A program made the translations under genes and the position numbers. From Chara braunii (Eukaryota; Streptophyta; Charophyceae; Charales; Characeae): DNA of 25,078 nt. The DNA lies in assembly GCA_003427395.1 (NCBI GenBank), contig BFEA01000013.1, positions 1,413,542 to 1,438,619 on the forward strand. Reading direction: 5' to 3'. Under the pieces are notes generated by a model. The model had not been told where the DNA came from. It made no database searches and saw only the letters and a program-made list of their open reading frames with translations. Positions 9,093 to 19,425 of this stretch are shown here, piece by piece; positions within the stretch are counted from its first letter, which is position 1, and each line of letters begins with the position of its first letter.

Positions 9093-9699
9093 ATGCCCCG
9101 TGCCGCTGGCGGAACGGAAAGACCCCCTAGGCATTGCGAAGAAACTCTAGGCCGACTTAGAAAGATAGGAAAAGTTCCCTCGGAGGGACACGTTCTGGAC
9201 CGGGTCGAGTACTGGGGCCAACAAGAGATTCCTCGGGCAGCTCACGGCAGGACCTGGGAAATTCCTGCCTGGGCATACCGACTACTCTACCCTAACGACT
9301 TTGCGGGGTAGAAAAGTCCTAAACCGAGAACATGTAATTGAAAAGTTTCCCTTGGGGAATCGAGAGGGCACGAGCCTGTTCACCCGGTATTGGGAATCTC
9401 AAGATAGCACAAGTTTTGAATGGTGGGCTCAGGTGGGAGAGTTCATTAAGCCCCTATTTCTTGGTCAAGCAGGGGAAGTAGACAGGGAATTGATAAGTCG
9501 TTGTTCCAGGGAAGGGATTGGGAACATCTCTGACGAAGAAAAGTTTGTACAAGATTCGTGGTGGACCGTGACAAGCGAAGAGTCGGCAGAAAGTAGCGAG
9601 GATGAAAAATCGAGTGAGGGGGAGAGGAGCTCTGAAGAAAGCAACAATAGTAAAGAAGAGGAAGAGGAAGATAGTGACACTAGCAAGGAAGGCAAGTAG
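9093..9699 (+). pseudogene. Probable N-terminal gag region of element 2
   Basis: The ATG at 9093 follows a CT- and CCAC-rich leader. The frame runs MPRAAGGTERPPRHC ... GRTWEIPAWAYRLLYPNDF to a TAG at 9309-9311. It continues in the next frame (9301-9699) as RKVLNREHVIEKFPLGNREG, FTRYWESQ, then an S/E/D-rich acidic tail ending EEEEEDSDTSKEGK. I do not recognise a named domain. Its position upstream of capsid-like and zinc-knuckle sequences on the same strand is why I call it gag. One frameshift separates the halves; it could also be an unrelated ORF. Confidence 0.45.
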
Positions 9700-10337
9700 T
9701 GGAGGACGACAGGGCGCATGGAGAGTGAGGTAAAGCCTAAGCACTCGCAATTGTCTGGGTTGTTAGACATTGCGAAGGTGAAAAAGGGGCGGATCTGGGG
9801 ATGAAGCTAAGTAGGGAAACGAGACAGGTGACGGAGCCGGTGAGTGTTAGGGACAGAGAAGAGAGTGGCTTGGATCGACCTCTCAGAGAGAAAGAAGCCA
9901 CCACAAGGCAAAAAATGGATACCGAAATGCATTTACATAGAGACATTGAATCACGGGTGTCGGTGAGAGGACGGGTAGCACGAGGCTACAAGGAGCATCC
10001 CTTTAGAGACGCGGTGGGCTGACCAGATGGACGTAGAAGAAATGGGCAGGGGAGGCCCATTAACCGCGCGTGAGAGGACGAGTGGCTGGGGACCTCGTAG
10101 GAATTAGGAAGGTTGGTTCTTGAGGTAAAGAATTAGTCGAAGAACGAGCCTCGGAGCCAATCGAGGGTGCGCACGGATGGGTCGGTCGATGAAATGACGG
10201 GCAAAAACATTGACAGAGTTGGAGGAACATGGCAAGGAGCTGGGCACCAAGGTCCCGCATGATGGGAACGAGAAGACGAGGGGGAAAGAGGCCCCAGGGA
10301 TGAGGGTTCTTGGGGACGACCCCGAAGGCGGCCGCAC
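9700..10337 (+). other. Degenerate segment between gag blocks of element 2
   Basis: There is no long frame. One frame is open from 9801 to 10022 and encodes a highly charged R/E-rich peptide (SRETRQVTEPVSVRDREES). Stops follow in all plus-strand frames. It probably represents a decayed disordered part of gag. Confidence 0.4.
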
Positions 10338-10955
10338 GTGGAAGAACTAGATCCAACCTGGTATAAACCCTATGACCCAGTGATAGATGGAGCGACAGAA
10401 GGTCCCTATTTTCGCCGCTATGACGACCGGCGCATTCCTTACTACGACGTCAATTTGGGAGTAGAGATACTCTATTTCACTTGGAGAGACGTGACTAGGT
10501 TCGTGGAGAAGTGGGAAAGCTATGCCTTCCGGAAGAAGTTCTCCGAGAAGGAGTGGATCGACCACTTTATCCAACATTCGGACCCAGAATTGGATCAAGC
10601 CATTAGAGTCATCTAACCCCTAAGGTAGAGAACCTTCAAATTGAGCCTATTGAGGACCTTCGCGTGCGATGATTTGATCCCCACGATTGAGGGGTTACGA
10701 CAGGTGATGAGGGGAGAACGAGAGAGCCTGGTGGCTTTCACTAAAAGGTTAAAAAAACTATCTCAATCCCTGGTGGATAGAGGGATGCTGTGAAAAGTCG
10801 ATAGGTGTGTAATGTTTATGGTACACCTACCCGAGGAGAAAAGGAAGGAAGTCCTCGAAAAAGCCCCCAGAGATTCTGCGTGCTTTGAAAAAGTGGCCGG
10901 GGTGGTTTTCACAAGAGGAGGTATGGATGTAAGAGAATACATGAAAGAAGCTTAG
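10338..10955 (+). pseudogene. Capsid-like gag region of element 2
   Basis: The first part (to 10616) reads EELDPTWYKPYDP, GPYFRRYDD, then TWRDVTRFVEKWESYAFRKK and EWIDHFIQHSDPEL. This resembles the helical start of retroelement capsids. After a stop and a frame change, a second run (10663-10955) reads DDLIPTIEGLRQVMRGE, ESLVAFTKRLKKLSQSL, a TGA, then KVDRCVMFMVHLPEEKRKEV and ends REYMKEA at a TAG. The alternation of short helices matches a gag capsid C-terminal domain. It cannot give a full protein. Confidence 0.7.
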
Positions 10956-11136
10956 ATTTAGCCCTTAGACAAAAGAGAGGGCAGCGAAACGACTGTCCTC
11001 GGGAAAACGATAGACCCCCTTAGGGGTTTACCGGTCAAGGTTGGGGAGGAGGATAAGGAAGTTATAGGAATGAGCTTGGGGGAAGGAATCAGGGGGTCCG
11101 GAAGAATGATTGGGACAACAGGGGTAATAGAGGATC

Positions 11137-11391
11137 TTGAATTGGGGAAACTCCCACTGGAAGGATGCAAGGGATGACCGATGGGGCGATCCTTCACAAA
11201 ACAAGCTAACCGGGCCAAGGCCGGAAGAGAACCCAACGAGGATCACTCCCAAACCTGCCACGGGGGCTGCAACTAGCATGGCACCTTCTGGCGGCGCTCG
11301 TCCACCTAACCCTGCTCCCGTTGTAGTTGCGTCTACTGAATCGAGGAGAACCATATCAAACACAAATGCCCGCACCTCACGTAGGCTTTGA
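11137..11391 (+). pseudogene. Nucleocapsid region of element 2 with a stop in its zinc knuckle
   Basis: The frame at 11137-11391 is a G/P/N-rich linker (WGNSHWKDARDDRWGD ... PKPATGAATSMAPSGG). In another frame at 11328-11369 lies C-V-Y-stop-I-E-E-N-H-I-K-H-K-C. Its spacing is exactly C-x2-C-x4-H-x4-C if the TGA at 11337-11339 replaced a Cys codon (TGC or TGT). This is the RNA-binding knuckle expected between capsid and protease. Confidence 0.65.
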
Positions 11392-12011
11392 GATTGGGGG
11401 TGGCTAGGTTGAACGAAAATAAGTGGGTGGATATGGGCGGATGACGGAGAGCCAGTTTCCTTCTACCCTTTTATGAAAGTGAACATTGATAAAAGAATCG
11501 CCTTGCAGGATGAAAAGTTGAAGAAAAGGTCTGAGGCCAGTAGGACGGCAAACATGTCGTGAGTTCAAATAACGGAGCCCGGACCGGCAAGAGGAGTCTC
11601 CATACGGGAGCCCCAAGTTTCCAGCATTAAGTTCGACGAAACTTCCCCCGGGAAAGTTGAGACGGACCAATGCTTGAGAGTAAGGACCCAGACCCGAGCC
11701 AACTCTTCCAGGGAAAAGGAAGCAGTAAGTTTTGCAATCGGGAAAGATGGCACGAATGGGGATCAGCCGATGACTGACGTGAAAATCGAGGAAAACGAGG
11801 TAGAAGGAAGGGGAGAAAGAGAGACGACTTCGCCCAGAAAGAGAGGACTTGAGATGAAATGCACATTAGATGAAATAAATACAGTAGCCAAGAGCTTTTG
11901 AGCATCACTAAGAAGGTAAGAGTCCCGATGACCCAGGGGCCAACCGTCTCGAGTAACGAGTTATCAAAGGAAGGGGCCTGATCTGGGATAACCCAATCTT
12001 CTCGAATCAAT
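11392..12011 (+). pseudogene. Gag-protease linker of element 2
   Basis: After the knuckle the frame passes through several stops. An open stretch at 11674-11901 encodes RVRTQTRANSSREKEAVS and then a charged sequence ending LDEINTVAKSF. It is low in hydrophobic residues and has no recognised domain. It leads into the protease ORF and is best read as the disordered linker between nucleocapsid and protease. Confidence 0.45.
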
Positions 12012-12434
12012 ATGGAGAGCCTGCCGATGAGTTACTTCTTCGAGGAAGAAGTGAAGAGATTTTATGTACTGGGTACCGGCCAGCTCCAGGCTACGGTTAA
12101 CGGGAGGGACATGAGGGCCCTGGTAGATAATGGGTTCGAGTCGATGGTTTGCCGAAATTCGATCGCCAAGGAGTTGGGTCTGAAAATAGATAGAGAAGTC
12201 GCTATGTCTATGGTGGTCGCGGATAACAAATTACAACCGGCAGAAGGAGTCTGCCACAAGCTGGTAATCGAAGTCGCTGGAGTGGAGGCAAGCGTGCCAA
12301 TCTTTTCGGTAAAAGAGTGCTCGTCGAAGTTAATACTTGGTCGCACTTGGCTATGCGCGGTACACGCGACTACAGTCGACCTTCCGGATGGAAGCAAACG
12401 CTTTCCATCCAGTCCCCAGATGGAGTTCGAGTAG
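12012..12434 (+). pseudogene. Retropepsin-like protease of element 2 with altered active site
   Basis: The 140-residue frame has the retropepsin layout: GTGQLQATVNGRDMRALVDNG, then RNSIAKELGLKID, SMVVADNKL, HKLVIEVAGVEASVPIFSV and KLILGRTWL. The catalytic triplet, normally DSG or DTG, is DNG here (Asp39-Asn40-Gly41, bases 12126-12134). One base change, AGT to AAT, would explain it. Loss of the Ser/Thr usually weakens activity strongly. The end of the frame is shifted: the continuation (SIQSPDGVRVVLRTVGA) is in another frame from about 12400. Confidence 0.85.
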
Positions 12435-12596
12435 TTCTCAGGACGGTGGGCGCTCAAGACGAACGTAACTGCACCATTATTCCAAAGAAAGGGAGCGATC
12501 GATCCAGAATATGTCAGGAACGCCTAGAGGAAGCCCCAGTTTTCGGAAAAGTATCTCTGGAGGAGAAAGTGGAAGTCAAAGAGATAGGGGATTGGA
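12435..12596 (+). other. Protease-RT connector of element 2
   Basis: In the frame open from 12317 to 12685 this reads VLRTVGAQDERNCTIIPKKG and an acidic segment ending WIVESEDEKFGGCIRLSFLE, then a TAA. It links the protease to the RT frame that takes over after about 12690. Confidence 0.5.
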
Positions 12597-13602
12597 TTGT
12601 GGAGAGCGAGGATGAGAAGTTCGGTGGATGTATTAGGCTGTCATTTTTGGAGGAATCCTTTAGCCGACGGAGGCAGGAAACATAAAACCGTAGCGGAAAA
12701 AGTAAACCCCGTCGTGGTCAGTCGAGACAGGACCGGGGAGTCATCGATCTCCGAAGAGGAAATAGTTGAAATCATCAGAAGGCGAAAAGAGGAGGAGGGT
12801 CAAAGAATCACTGCGCACAGGGTGAAAAAAATGGACATAGGAGGGAACCTTACGGAGAAGGAAAAAGAGTACGTAGTGATGATACTGAGAGATTGTGATG
12901 AGGCCATAGCCTTTGATGACTCAGAACGAGGTAGGATCGACCCGAGATATGCTAAGCCTGGAAGGATTCATACCATTCCTCATATGCCATGGAAGGACAA
13001 ACCTCCATGGAAGTATGCACAAAAGGAGGAGGAGATAGTCGCTTTCATAAAGGAGAAAATTAGGACGTTCGTGGCCGAACCATGCGAGAGCACCTACACG
13101 AACAAGTGTTTTTTCCTTAGGAAAGGAGGAAGCGACAAGCTTAGGTGGATCCAGGACCTTCGGAGGAGGAATGTCGTCACCATCCGAGATGTCGGGTCTA
13201 TATTCGAGGCGGACCTTTTAGCAGCAGGAGCGGTTGGACGATCGATGTATTCTATCTGGACGTTTTCTCTGGGTGCGATGAAATTTCCCTGGATTATCGT
13301 GACAGACACATGACAGCCATGCATACGTCGTTAGGGTTGGTGCAAATGATGGTTGTACCAATGGGGTGGACCAATCGGGTAGCCGTTTTTCAAAGGGCCA
13401 TGATTGCGGTTCTCAAGGAATTCATTCCGGAAAAAGTGAAGCTTTTCTTTACGACTTTTCGGTAAAAGGGCTAGCGGAGAAGGACAAGGAGGAGTTATTT
13501 CTTGGGGTTAGGGAATTTGTAGTGGATCACATGACAGATGTGGAGGCGGTCCTCAAAAAGTTAGACGACGCCAACCTTACCATCAGTGTGACTAAGAGTT
13601 GA
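12597..13602 (+). pseudogene. Reverse transcriptase of element 2, two frameshifts, altered DD motif
   Basis: The N-terminal part (from about 12690) has YVVMILRDCDEAIAFDDSER, then the fingers motif TNKCFFLRKG and LRWIQDLRRRNVVTIRDVG. A frame change near 13258 leads to motif A, YLDVFSGCDEI, with its catalytic Asp at 13259-13261, then HMTAMHTSLGLVQMMVVPMG and FQRAMIAVL. A second frame change near 13440 leads to motif C, which reads FLYDF where FxDDF is expected: the first of the two catalytic aspartates is Tyr (TAC at 13450-13452). The thumb follows (VLKKLDDANLTISVTKS) and ends in a TGA at 13600-13602. The enzyme would be inactive even if the frames were intact. Confidence 0.88.
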
Positions 13603-14739
13603 TGGGCGGTCTCTTCTATCCAAATACTAGGGTTCATTTTTTATAAGGACGGAAGGAGGCTGGACCTCGCCAAGTTGGAGAAGCTAATCCTATGGCCGTC
13701 GCCCTTGAAAACGGTCACGGAAGTACGACAAGGCGGAACCTCTCCGAAAGCTACTTCGAAGACTGAGAGATGGGATTGGGGAGAGGACCAGAAGAAGGCA
13801 ATGAAAACCCTCAAAGAAGAGTTCTGTGAAGGAGGCCAAGTATTGGGGGTCCCCTACTTCGATGACGAGGAGCATAGACCCTTCATAGTGTCTACGGATG
13901 CATGCCCATGTTTGGTAGGAGGACTTCTGTCCCAAAAGGACGGGAGGGACGCGCTTAGGTACTGCTTGAAAGGCGGACACCTTTTGAAAGGAGTACTCTG
14001 TGATCCGGAAGAAAGGAAAGCCGTCATAGAAGAATTACACGACGGGGTCGTTGGGGGCCACCGTGGGGTAAAAGGGACGTTCGATAAGGTTCGGAGGCTT
14101 TATTGGTGGGATGGACAGTACGCTGAAATTGAGAAATACTGCTCGATTTGCGACGCTTGTTAGAAGAGGGTCACTGTCCGTTTTAAAGAGCCTCTCTTTC
14201 AGTCATTTCCTACCTCGCTTGGGGAAAAGGTTTACATGCGAAAAGGAGGAGGGTTGCGGTACATTGTCAACGACCGTGATGACCTCACCGGATTCGTAGA
14301 GGCTGGGGCCATTAAGAAGAAGACCGAGGAGGAAGTGAGCGATTTTCTCTTGGAATATATCGCTAGGTATGGATGCGTGGGGAAATTGTCATGGACGGGG
14401 GTTGAATGCACGAATCGGAAAGTGAAAGGAATACTAGAGAGGGCAGGGATCAAGGCGGCTTATACGATCGCTTATCACCCCCAAAGCAATGAGCTAGGTG
14501 AACGGGGACATCAAACATTGGTGGAAGCCTTGGCGAAATGGTGTAAGGGTCGGGCAAGTCAATGGCCGCGATTTCTGCGGTATGCCGTTTGGGCAGATAA
14601 CGTCACGGTCAAATCAAGCACTGATTACCCCCCTTATACCTTGTGGTTCGGCCGACATTGCTCTTTGCCTATCAAATTCTATGTGGACACGTACCGACTA
14701 GGGTGGAACGCCCCTTCCAGCGAGTTAGCATTGACATGA
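13603..14739 (+). pseudogene. RT connection, shortened RNase H and integrase N-terminus and core of element 2
   Basis: The same frame as the RT thumb continues after the TGA: SIQILGFIFYKDGRR, LKTVTEVR, then the RNase H start RPFIVSTDACPCLVGGLLSQK. RNase H is cut after about 30 residues and joins the integrase zinc-binding domain (LHDGVVGGHRGVKGTFDKVR ... CSICDAC). A TAG (14161-14163) interrupts before KRVTVRFKEPLFQSFPTSLG. In the core the first catalytic Asp region is lost by a small deletion (GEKVYMRKGGG). The second Asp position reads SWTGVECTN (Trp in place of Asp). The Glu region is NELGERGHQ. The frame leaves integrase near 14700 after WFGRHCSLPIKFYVDTY and stops at 14739. The matching C-terminus lies at 20258-20953. 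Confidence 0.87.
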
Positions 14740-15560
14740 CGGATATTAATGTACCAAGGGGTCATGTCGATCAAGGCGAGCTCAATGTCCTCCTTGTGGC
14801 CGATCGAGGCCTATCCCATGACTAGTCAGAACTCGCTAGAAGTTGTTTGGTATGTTAACTGCTTCTTATGCATGCACCTGGACGTAGAGGAGGTACACAT
14901 GGAGAATGGGTCTGAATTCCAGGAGGAAGTGGAGCGACATCTCGTAAGGGACGATGTTAGGATATCGTACAGATTCGTACTCACCGGTCACAGACCACAA
15001 GCCAATGGGCTGGTAGAAAATGCCAACTGAATGATTAAGACGGCCCTTAGATGGAATATTACTGCGGTAGATACCAGGCCATGGCCCGTCATAGTCGACC
15101 ATATCTTGGCCGTTTATCGGGCTACCCCCCACGGCAGTACCGGGGTGTCCCGGTTCCGGTTGAGGACCAATAGTGGTCGCGGGGTCCAGTTGTCACCTCT
15201 AGTAGGTACGAAAGTCAGAGCAACCAGGACTTGATGGCCAGGACCTACCCCACGTTGGCCCCAAGGCGACAGAAGGCCGTGGATCTGACGCATCAATGAC
15301 AGATCCGGGATTATGAGAACCGACATGCATCGGCAAGCCCACTTCCCCACTATAAAATCGAGGATCTGGTGCAGGTAAGGAAATCCGCGCGCTCCTCCAA
15401 GATCCATCCTCGCTACACTGGCATTTACGAGGTGCCGCAAATTAGCGCACAAGGCCAGCACTCCGTGAAGCTCGTTCCAAGGCACAGCACGCAGGCCAGG
15501 CCTCTGACTCGCCACGCTGCTGCCCTCCTCCCGTTTCGGTCATCGCTGGGACACGAGCGA
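14703..15560 (+). pseudogene. Integrase core and C-terminus of a third gypsy lineage (element 3)
   Basis: Starting abruptly next to the element 2 integrase, one frame reads RVERPFQRVSIDMTDINV, an integrase core start with its first Asp, up to a TAG at 14823-14825. Another frame continues CMHLDVEEVHMENGSEFQ (the second Asp position is Glu), HRPQANGLVENAN (the Glu region), a TGA at 15028-15030, and MIKTALRW ... AVYRATPHGSTGVS. A third frame from about 15290 gives RDYENRHASASPLPHYKIED and HPRYTGIYEVPQIS, the GPY/F-like module, then TRHAAALLPFRSS. No RT, protease or gag of this lineage is present, so it is a fragment joined to element 2. Confidence 0.85.
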
Positions 15561-15575
15561 ACCTTTGCCTTGGTT

Positions 15576-17614
15576 ATGCCATCCCCCTCTAATCCTGCTT
15601 CCTCTTCTGCTTCTTCTCGTCAGTTTTTTTCCCGCCTCTCCCGTGAAGTCCAAATCACACAGAATGAGACCGCCAGCAGGAGCATGAGCCGATTGAGCAC
15701 TTCCAAGCGCCGATTGCGGAACACCTGCTGCGGCACCAGTTCAACGATGATCAGCAACCGCGATATGATGCCCGACAAGTAAACATACCGGGGCCAAGCA
15801 GTGCGGATCTCACCGCATATTTGCATTTGTGCGAAGGGGTGATGTATGCGGGGGTGTACGTAGACGTCACGCACCTGCCAGAGGGGGGGTCGACGAGAGT
15901 GTTCGTTGAATTTTGCGCGCTCCGGGTGGCGGCCAACTTCGCGCAGAGCGTCGCCACGTTCATCGACGATTTGACGCCCTTGGAGGAGCAGATATGGGAA
16001 CCAGTAAGGAAGTTCCTGCGCGAATACGTTGTTCATGCGACGCGATCGGTGGCGTGGGTGCAGGGACGCGCTGGCCGTTGCTTCACGACCTACGATTCGT
16101 TGCTTCGACAGGAGCCCAGCGGGCAGCTGGCTCTCGTGCCTCAACTACCCGCACTGTTTCCCCGCTGACTCTCTAAACATCCAAGCAATTCCCCCTCCAT
16201 ACTAAATGCCTCCCTTCCTCCCCTACACCACCCTTCCTTATCAACTAACGGAGAGTCCCTACCCTATGCGTAACTTCTCGAGTACCTGGTGGAGCTGACC
16301 GACGTGGAGCCGCTACCGTTCGCAGACGAAGACGCGTGGGAGTTGCATTGTGCGCTGTACAAATCTGTAGTGTTGGGCATGTTTCAATTTTATGTCGACC
16401 ATGAAAAGAACAACGTCGACAAGCACTTGCTGGTGTACAACGTGATTTTGAAGCCCAAGCCAGAGCTGAAGCAGGGGACGGTGACGTTATACCTGTTCGG
16501 GCAGATTGGAACAGAGAAGTCGGGACTATTGGAGCTCATCCATATTGAATTGCTGTCCATTGCACATGTGATCGCCATTGAGGAAGGCGACCTCCAACTC
16601 CGGCTGCAGACGGCGTAGGCCCCGAGGAGAACGTACCACGCGGTGGTTATACCAGATTACGTATCGCGAACGGGAGAGATGGTGATAGATCTCAACTACG
16701 CGAAGCAGTTGCGGCCTCCCTCGTCATATCCAAGACCGGCGCCCCCAAAGGCACAAAAGAAGGTCGTCAAAAAGAGACGCCGACAACCATCGTCGGAGGC
16801 GCAAGGAAGTCGAGTGGGACCAAGAGAAGAAGTCCTGCAGCCGGCAACAGCTCAAAGGCCCGACCCCGTACTGAAAAGTAAAGCCACACCGATCGAGGGA
16901 CCCCTGCCTGGGGAAGGAGCCGGGGCCAACGGATCACAGACACATGGAAGCCACGCGGAGCAGACACTGCCACCGCTACTCCTCCTCGACCTCAATCTTG
17001 ATGAAGCCGGCCCGTCAACACCAGCAGCAGGAGGAGGAATGGGAGGAGTACCATATTTGGCATCCAGACCCCCCGTCCTCGCAGCACCGTTCCGCTTCTG
17101 CCAGCCACCTTGGAGTGCCACGGTCATTGACATTAGTAGTTCCTCCGAACCGGAGCATCCACCCGACCGACGTCGACTTCATGGTGGAGCCTGCAACGAT
17201 CAGGCTTGAGGTGATCGAGGGGCCCCCTCATCCTGATCCTGCATGGGTGCCGTTTCTACAGCCGCCATTCGAAGGATGCGTGGCAGCCAGAATGGCGGGG
17301 ACGGCGACCAGCGACCGAACGTCACGTACCACTTCCTCATCCTTGAGGTGCTCAAAAGGGAGCGACGGTCATCTACGGAGACCCATCTGGTAACGAGAGG
17401 CCCCGGGAACCGCACGGTGCGACGACGAATCATTCGGGCCATTGTCAATCTGGCGGCACATGTCGTGTCACATGTGTCGGGGCCTTTTCTTTACCCCTCC
17501 TTCGTCCAACACCACTTCAACGAAGTGGAGGCACCAACGACCCCGGATGCGCTTGCAGCCTTCCTTCCCCCGCTTCCTCCCCCTGTCAATCCTGACATCG
17601 ATCACTTCCTCTAA
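15576..17614 (+). pseudogene. Unrecognised reading frame downstream of the element 3 integrase, with NLS-, EAR- and SIM-like motifs
   Basis: I do not recognise this protein. An ATG at 15576 opens MPSPSNPASSSASSRQFFSR. After a frame change near 15670, one frame (phase of 15671) stays open to a TGA at 16166: HLLRHQFNDDQQPRYDARQ, YLHLCEGVMYAGVYVDV, FVEFCALRVAANFAQSVATF. It resumes at 16274 after about 105 pyrimidine-rich bases (LVELTDVEPLPFADEDAWEL ... LYLFGQIGTEKSG), passes a TAG at 16616 and reads on to 17207. There lie KKVVKKRRR (16757-16783, nuclear-localisation-like), LDLNL (16985-16999, EAR-like) and VIDISSSSE (17123-17149, SUMO-interaction-like). Frame changes near 17170 and 17300 lead to a final block (RIIRAIVNLAAHVVSHVSG) ending DIDHFL at 17614. 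It may be an accessory ORF of the retroelement or a captured host gene. The pyrimidine-rich gap could be an intron, but no GT donor is clear. Confidence 0.5.
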
Positions 17615-17711
17615 ACCTCCACTTCTATTCCTCTTCTTCTTGATAAAAAAGGTAGTGCATCAACACACTCTGTGTATTAAAAAAAATATATAAAAAAATT
17701 GGTTGATTACC

Positions 17712-17843
17712 GATCAGGCCAGCCGACGATGAAATGGCCGCCCGATCGGGTGTATAATACCAGGACATATCGACGATGTTGCATCGGGAATAGATTAGGA
17801 GATGATCCGGGCCAGCTGACAATGAAGGGGCCGCCCGAATCCT
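17712..17843. repeat. Two diverged copies of a 40-bp unit
   Basis: GATCAGGCCAGCCGACGATG (17712) and GATCCGGGCCAGCTGACAAT (17804) begin two similar blocks. Both continue through GGCCGCCCGA, and their starts are 92 bases apart. Confidence 0.7.
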
Positions 17844-18046
17844 CAGAATAATTAGGACACCTACACAACAGTCAGGAGACTGCTAATTTTTCAGAACCCC
17901 CTGCGCGTCACAAATGTGATAAGCCAGGATCCGTACTCGGCGGCTTCCCGTACCCTTAAGGGAAAATCCCACGAAGTACAGGTTTTGGGTGATTGGGAAA
18001 GGCAAGGCCTATTTTTCTTTTCTTTTCTTTTTCTTCTTCCTAAAAC

Positions 18047-18059
18047 GGGGGGGGGGGGG
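18047..18059. repeat. G13 homopolymer beside a polypyrimidine tract
   Basis: Thirteen G in a row follow about 30 bases made almost only of T and C (18012-18040). Length errors in assembly are likely at such a run. Confidence 0.95.
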
Positions 18060-18451
18060 CATCGAAAACTTATGATTTCTCCCTGCGGATGGTTAGCGAC
18101 CGCGTCGAGAAATCCAAGAAACGGTTAGGGATTAGGGTGGGCGGGAATTTTTATTTTTGCATGATGATGCGCGCGGCGGATTTTCAAATTGTTGTACGTG
18201 GCGTAAACCCGTTCCCCTCGTCTTGCATCCCCGCGCCATCTTCCCTTCTGTTGCGCGCTCCTTTTTGCATGCCTATTTGTCTTCCCGCGAGCGATTGGCC
18301 GTGTAGTTGGGATGGTTGGATCAATGAGGTACAAGAGGGAAGCGCACACCACTTGAGCAACCACCCCAATCACATAGAACGTTCGACTCGCCTCCTTCGA
18401 TCTTCTTGAAACGTTGGCCCTTCTTCTGTCCTGCTCATCTACACCCCTAGC

Positions 18452-18497
18452 CACGTGCACCTCACGGTGGCACCCTGCCGCCTTCCTCACTATAAAT
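18452..18497 (+). promoter_or_regulatory. Candidate core promoter: G-box CACGTG and TATA box
   Basis: CACGTG (18452-18457) lies 33 bases before TATAAAT (18491-18497), which is followed by a C/T-rich stretch that could hold the transcription start. The downstream ATG (18615) gives only four codons. The most likely owner is an LTR rather than a host gene. No second copy was found. Confidence 0.4.
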
Positions 18498-19425
18498 TCT
18501 TGCAGCCCCTTCCTCTCCTCCTCTTTGATCTCGGCTGCAATACTGCGCGAGCTAGGCGCGAGGTCTGCGACGTCGAACAGGCTTGACGTGCCCAACGACG
18601 GGCGGAGTGACGGCATGGGACAAGCTTAGCGATAAACTTGGGGTAAGGCAGTCAGAGTGACAGAGCGGTGGTGGAGATCGAACGCTGGAGCGGCTGGGCC
18701 TTGTGGCTATGGTTGTTGGTGGTTCTGAGGGATTGGAGGTTGTGCCCAGGGCGGCCAGCCGCATGAGAAATTTTGAATAAGTGAGGAACTCGCTTTTATC
18801 TCCATTGCTGCTTTGTCCAAGTGTGATGTGTGCAAGGTCCCGAAGTATGGGTATTTTGTTGTATGCATGCTGTGGTACGAGAGTCTATGGATGTTGAATC
18901 TCTCACTGTCCAAGATAGCTGGGTGAGTAGATGTGTAGGCGCTTACAGGCGCACTTCTAGGGAATGTGGGGTGTCGACCGTCTGCATGGATGCATGAGTG
19001 TGTTAGATCTCGCCCCACGATTTACACTCGATAAACCGAGGAGATCAGTCGCCAGCGTCTTTGCGACGCGGCTGATATCTTTGCGACTCGAACGAGGTCA
19101 CCTTCGTCCTAGTAACTAAACAATGATCACGACCCCAGATCCCTGAACCAGCATTCAGGTTTGACGCAGAGAGAGAAAGAGAGAACGTAAGGCGGGTTCT
19201 ATTGATCTTTGCATGGAGCCAGCGTTCGTCTTGACGGACGTGAGCGCGGGCCCTTGCCCGTGCTCAACCTTCGTATCGGTCCATCGCAGCATGCTGCCGT
19301 CCTTCCCGATCGCAAACGACGATAGCATGTACTGCGACGCGGACGTGCGGAGCACTCTGCGACGAACCAGGCAGATTCATCTGTTCAACCCCGCTAGGTT
19401 CTGCCACATAGGAGGGAGTGGGTTT

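Larger units (their letters stand above)
9093..14739 (+). mobile_element. Element 2: second Ty3/gypsy retrotransposon, gag to integrase core, decayed
   Basis: On the plus strand the order is gag, CCHC knuckle, protease, RT, RNase H, integrase zinc finger and core. The sequences are clearly different from element 1; for example the RT reads LRWIQDLRRRNVVTIRDVG and the integrase ends YPPYTLWFGRHCSLP. Every domain contains stops or frame changes. The integrase is cut off near 14700, and its C-terminal part reappears at 20258-20953. I could not identify a matching 5' LTR before 9093; a candidate 3' LTR starts at about 21810. Confidence 0.88.
17615..19425. other. Non-coding stretch, possible LTR of element 3
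   Basis: No credible ORF is present. It starts with an AT-rich segment (17668-17700). It contains two diverged copies of a 40-base unit (17712-17750 and 17804-17843), a polypyrimidine/G13 block (18012-18059), a degenerate GGTTAGGGATTAGGG near 18123, and a G-box/TATA pair (18452-18497). An LTR would be expected here after the element 3 pol and accessory frame, but I found no second copy in the window to prove it. Confidence 0.35.

Noticed and set aside
8632-9150. Open frames through the CT tract giving poly-SL or poly-RE peptides
   Set aside because: A pure dinucleotide repeat is open in all frames. The flanks have no recognisable domain and the frames occur on both strands.
18120-18140. GGTTAGGGATTAGGG as telomere-like repeat
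   Set aside because: Only two imperfect units, with no array.
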